Shown here piece by piece: positions 60,498 through 64,000 of a DNA stretch of 64,000 nucleotides. The stretch is from the NCBI RefSeq assembly GCF_035582795.1, contig NC_134366.1, positions 3,144,828 to 3,208,827 on the forward strand, written 5' to 3'. The notes under the pieces are model-generated. The model saw nothing but the letters and a program-made list of their open reading frames with translations, was not told the origin of the DNA and did not search any database. Positions within the stretch are counted from its first letter, which is position 1, and the number at the start of each line of letters is the position of its first letter. Origin of the DNA: Mycteria americana. Taxonomy: Eukaryota > Chordata > Aves > Ciconiiformes > Ciconiidae. The position numbers and the translations under genes were made by a program.

Positions 60498-62549
60498 CCC
60501 TCTCCTTAGCTTTAGCTTCTACTCCAAAGACAGGTCGAACTCAAGGGAAATCTTCCCTTGACTTTAACACACTTTGGAGCAATCTCTTTGTCTCGTGTCT
60601 TAGACTCTGAGCTCCTTTAGGTCTTGATCCTGCAAGTTGCTTCATACTTTGATTCTGGGCCAGGAAAGTGCTGCTGAGCTTTGTGTTTATCCTGAAATAT
60701 CTGGGCAGTTCTGTTCATTTTCTATGCACAGGCACCAAGCTGGGTCACACAGGTTGAGATCAAGCCCGAGAGCAGGGAGAGTCTTTCCTGTGTTGGGCTG
60801 ATACATAGCACATTATTATACATGCTATCAGGGACATACAGTAATAATGTATGTAAATTACAGGCATATCTCAGTCCCATCTCCTATCCCATTGCAGGAG
60901 AGAGAAGGAACCCAGTTAAGGCTTGTATATATCTGACAACATGCAGCAAAACTTGGCTAGGAGCTGGATGGGGTTTTGGGGCATGCAAAGGCAGAATTGC
61001 AGAACTTTTGTGTGTGTCCTAATGGGCTTCAGCACTTGCAAAATCCATCCATATACTACCTATCCCAGGTCTCAGATACGATGGGTGTTAAGTTGAACGC
61101 TTCTGCTCTGAGCTCCAGAGGTTTCTGGCTGAATCCCCAGTGTTGGCCAAGACTCAATCAATGTGAATAATTGATTTGGTAGTTCTGTGGAACAGCATAA
61201 TCTGTTGGCTAGGGTATGCTACTGAGATTTGAGAAACTTGGGTTCAAAACCCTGCTTCAAATCAAGCAGAGGAAACTTATGAAGCTCATTTTCCCATACC
61301 ATGGGTAAGTGCCCTAACCACTGAGTTGCTGACTATGAGTATAAAGGGGACATTGCGTCCTCTAACTTCACTTTGGGAATGGCACCTTAGGGGATGGGCA
61401 CATGAACAAATTACCACGAGGTAAGTTAGGGTGTGAACTAATAAGATGCCAGTTTTTCTGTGGTAACTGCCCGTGTGAATGCTCTTACCCTGCAATAAAT
61501 ACAAGATGGTTCATAAATACCAGGGGGTAAGAATGTTCACATGAGTGTTCACATGGCTCACACCCTGGTTTGACTCCCGGTAACTTGGGTCTGTGCCTCT
61601 AACCTCAGTACCTTTGAGAATCCATCCTGAAAAAAATCAAACTCTTCTGTTTTACAAAAAACCCAAACCTGCCATTTCTACATTTCCAATTATAATTATT
61701 TTAGTGCATTTTTGGTTTGCCAGAAATGATTTGCTGAGCTTGACTCCACTGCACTGTTTTGGCAGAGAACAGTTCCACTTGAGATCCTTGTGGCCAGCTT
61801 TAGCCAACATGGGCAGATAGTCTACTGACGCCTCACAAGTTTTGCCTGCCTCGTACTCAGAGACCTTCTGGGCACTGACATAATGTTAATATTCCCATTT
61901 CTCACAGCCAGCCCCTGAGCCCTGAAGAGGTTTAAACATGTGGAGATACGAAGTTAGGCACATAAAACACTATTTAGCCATTGGAGAAAAAGTGGTGTGG
62001 TTTTGAGATGAGCAGTGCTTGCAGGTTGCCTTGAGGTCACTGGGTGCTCAGCGCTTTTTCATGCACTTCCCATAGGCCTGGGAAATGGCCACAAAGGAAG
62101 GTAGCAGCTCTGAACAGAAGACCTGGATTTCATTTCTTGGCATACTGGTCTGGGAGTCTTCCAGGGTTGCAGAGATAAGCAACTTTGCCTAGAAGCAGGC
62201 TGAGCGTAACTGTGTATGAGCCCAAGTGACTGAACAAGGGAAAAAGCCTTTAAAATGTTCCAGGAACTGGACTCAATGTTCCAGTCAAAAAAACCCCGCT
62301 TGCTTATGGGGTGGGACCTTGTCTCATGATGATCCCAAAGACTGGCTGACTCAAGCTATCTTGAGGCATCTCCTTTCAAGTTAGATTGGGAAGATTCAAT
62401 TCATCCTTGAGGAAGTGTTCCACCAACCTGGGACAGCTCTGTTTTGAAAACAGGGCTTTCTCAGAAAGTTTGAGGACACCTTCTGTTTCCAAGCATACGA
62501 GGAGTTGTATCTGTACTCTGTTGGGTCACAGCACACTCCCCTAACAGAA

Positions 62550-62790
62550 CTCTGGATGGAATTCACTCACTTAACTTTAGCCATGTAATGCTTAACTATC
62601 TGAGCTAATCATCTTACCTCCTTCTAGAAAGATGGGCATCTTCTGAAGGCGATTCATCCTTCCTGAGATAGGTATCTTTTTAGTGGATGTGATGAGTCAC
62701 TGTCTGGAGTTGCCTATCTTTCTCCATCCACTCTAGAAACAACCTAAACACCTACCTTTTAGACAGCTAAAGTTGTGAGGTATGACTGAG
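62550..62790. repeat. Possible member of a dispersed old repeat family
   Basis: GGAATTCACTCACTTAACTT followed by TAGCCATGTAATGCTTAAC is the longest match to the locus near 40.1 kb. CCTAAACACCTACCTTTTAG near 62748 adds the CACCTA-type core. A partial copy may also lie at 63.92-63.99 kb. Confidence 0.35.
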
Positions 62791-64000
62791 TGCCTGAACA
62801 CCCAACAAACGTCATTGATGTGATGCCAGTTGGTGTCTGGAACGTTTTTATCCCTATTTTAAGAGTGGCTGATGAGAAGCCTTAAGTGTTTGTCAGATCC
62901 TTGACCTTCCTTGGTCATTTTGCCTGGAGATAAAAGGCCCAAATCCTCTCTGGTGCAAAGAGCACAACTCTTCCAATTTAAGCGCATAAACAAACTGAAG
63001 TAGATACTGCTTTGCAGAGTTACTTCAGGAGAAAGAAAAAGCTTTCCATTAAAAAATGAAAACTCAATGGGAAAGCAGATCTCCTCCAAATACCAAAAAG
63101 GCTTCAGAAAGAAATTAAAATTACCTCCCTTCCCATGGAAAGTGAGTTTTATATTCTGTCCTGAGGTAGAAGCAGAAGCTGCCAGTTTTTAGCTTTGGGG
63201 AGAACAACAGGATGTTAATCAGGCCAAAAACTTAACAAGGTTCAAGAGGATTTTTCAATAGAATTTTTCAAGGCAATATTTACAGCGATATTATAAATAT
63301 CCAGGATTGACATAGTTAATGACAACAAGTATTTTGGGGCTTTTAGTTCTGGGCTTAAGGTGATATCTGGCTATTGAAGACCAGAATAAGATTCATGCAA
63401 GGAAACAATGTTCCACAAATGTCCTGTGCAGGGTACTTACATTTTCTTCAGGAGCAGCTGGTTCTGGCCACTCTACGAAAGGGTTACTGGCCTCAGGTCT
63501 GCTAATTCACATTTTTCTATAGGACTGGAGCATTGTTACCAGCCTGGTGTGCAACGTGCTAATCCATTTATGGCTGCAATGGGGACACAAAGATCTTTGT
63601 AGAGAAAATAGAAGCAATTTTTCATCACTGCACCCTTCAGAGGGCAGCTGATGGTTTGTGACTGGCCAATGGCTCAGTATAACTTTGACAATGTTTTCTA
63701 GCAATATTAAGCTGAGTTGCCAACAGTGCGTGCTAACCGTGCTGAAAGGTGATTTAAAAACCTCTCCCTCCAAACTCGCTGTTAATTTTTGTGTGTGTGT
63801 GTATATGGCTCACAAGAAGGGTAGGATTAATCTTCGCAAGCTTCTGCCATCTAAAAATTAAACATCTAGTTTATGGCTTTCATGTAGGCTCCTTTTGTAG
63901 CAACTGACTCCCCCAGAAGGCAATTCAGCTCATCTATCTTAGACATCTATCTTAGGACGGAGCAACTTGCTCTTCTGAGGCCTTGATCTCTCTGTTATGA

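Larger units (their letters stand above)
45289..64000 (+). other. WNT3A: WNT3A intron 1, 5' part (incomplete)
   Basis: The intron begins with a consensus donor and fills the rest of the window, so it is at least 18.7 kb long, in line with the long first intron of WNT3A in other vertebrates. The first 3 kb holds a CpG island, long C and G runs and a TCF/LEF-like site. From about 48.6 kb the sequence is ordinary, CpG-poor intronic DNA with several loci of the dispersed old repeat family, microsatellites near 59.7 and 60.4 kb, and chance reading frames. I recognise no nested gene or RNA gene. Confidence 0.85.

Noticed and set aside
45300..64000. Second coding exon of WNT3A inside the window
   Set aside because: I found no frame with the strongly conserved exon 2 features of the family, such as the early cysteine motifs and the RRWNC block, so the exon must lie downstream.

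Overview
This is a window of a bird genome, not a microbial one. The evidence is a CR1 LINE 3' end in reverse orientation near 22.5 kb, carrying the bird-typical terminal octamer repeats, together with two recognisable vertebrate developmental genes split by introns. The species cannot be fixed from the sequence.

Layout. Two Wnt genes lie head to head. WNT9A is on the minus strand: only its first coding exon (5808-5902) and part of intron 1 (1-5807) are present, and its other exons lie beyond the left edge. WNT3A is on the plus strand: only its first coding exon (45218-45288) and about 18.7 kb of intron 1 (45289-64000) are present, and its other exons lie beyond the right edge. Both coding exons encode just the secretion signal and first mature residues, and both end after two bases of a codon. 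The start codons are about 39.3 kb apart. The order and divergent orientation match the known vertebrate WNT9A-WNT3A cluster.

The WNT9A start sits in a CpG island (about 4.8-6.25 kb) with a TATA-like box. A tandem array with a 17-bp basic unit and a 102-bp higher-order unit abuts it upstream (about 6.24-7.15 kb, degenerate to 7.29 kb). The WNT3A start differs: its immediate upstream sequence is AT-rich and full of homopolymers, and its CpG island lies 0.6-1.7 kb downstream, inside intron 1.

The intergenic interval holds no protein gene I recognise. It contains CR1 pieces, several loci that look like one old dispersed repeat family, microsatellites and homopolymer runs, a few CTCF-like motifs, and a hairpin with two STAT/BCL6-like palindromes. 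Two segments deserve most attention. One is a CpG-dense island with a 131-codon minus-strand reading frame at 18.4-18.9 kb, which looks foreign to its CpG-poor surroundings. The other, at 36.05-36.5 kb, has a TATA-like box followed by splice-site-like signals and could be an unannotated transcript start.

Most reading frames in this window are chance frames in non-coding DNA. The long ones over 5.8-7.2 kb exist because the repeat period is a multiple of three. All positions and counts were read by hand without alignment or search.
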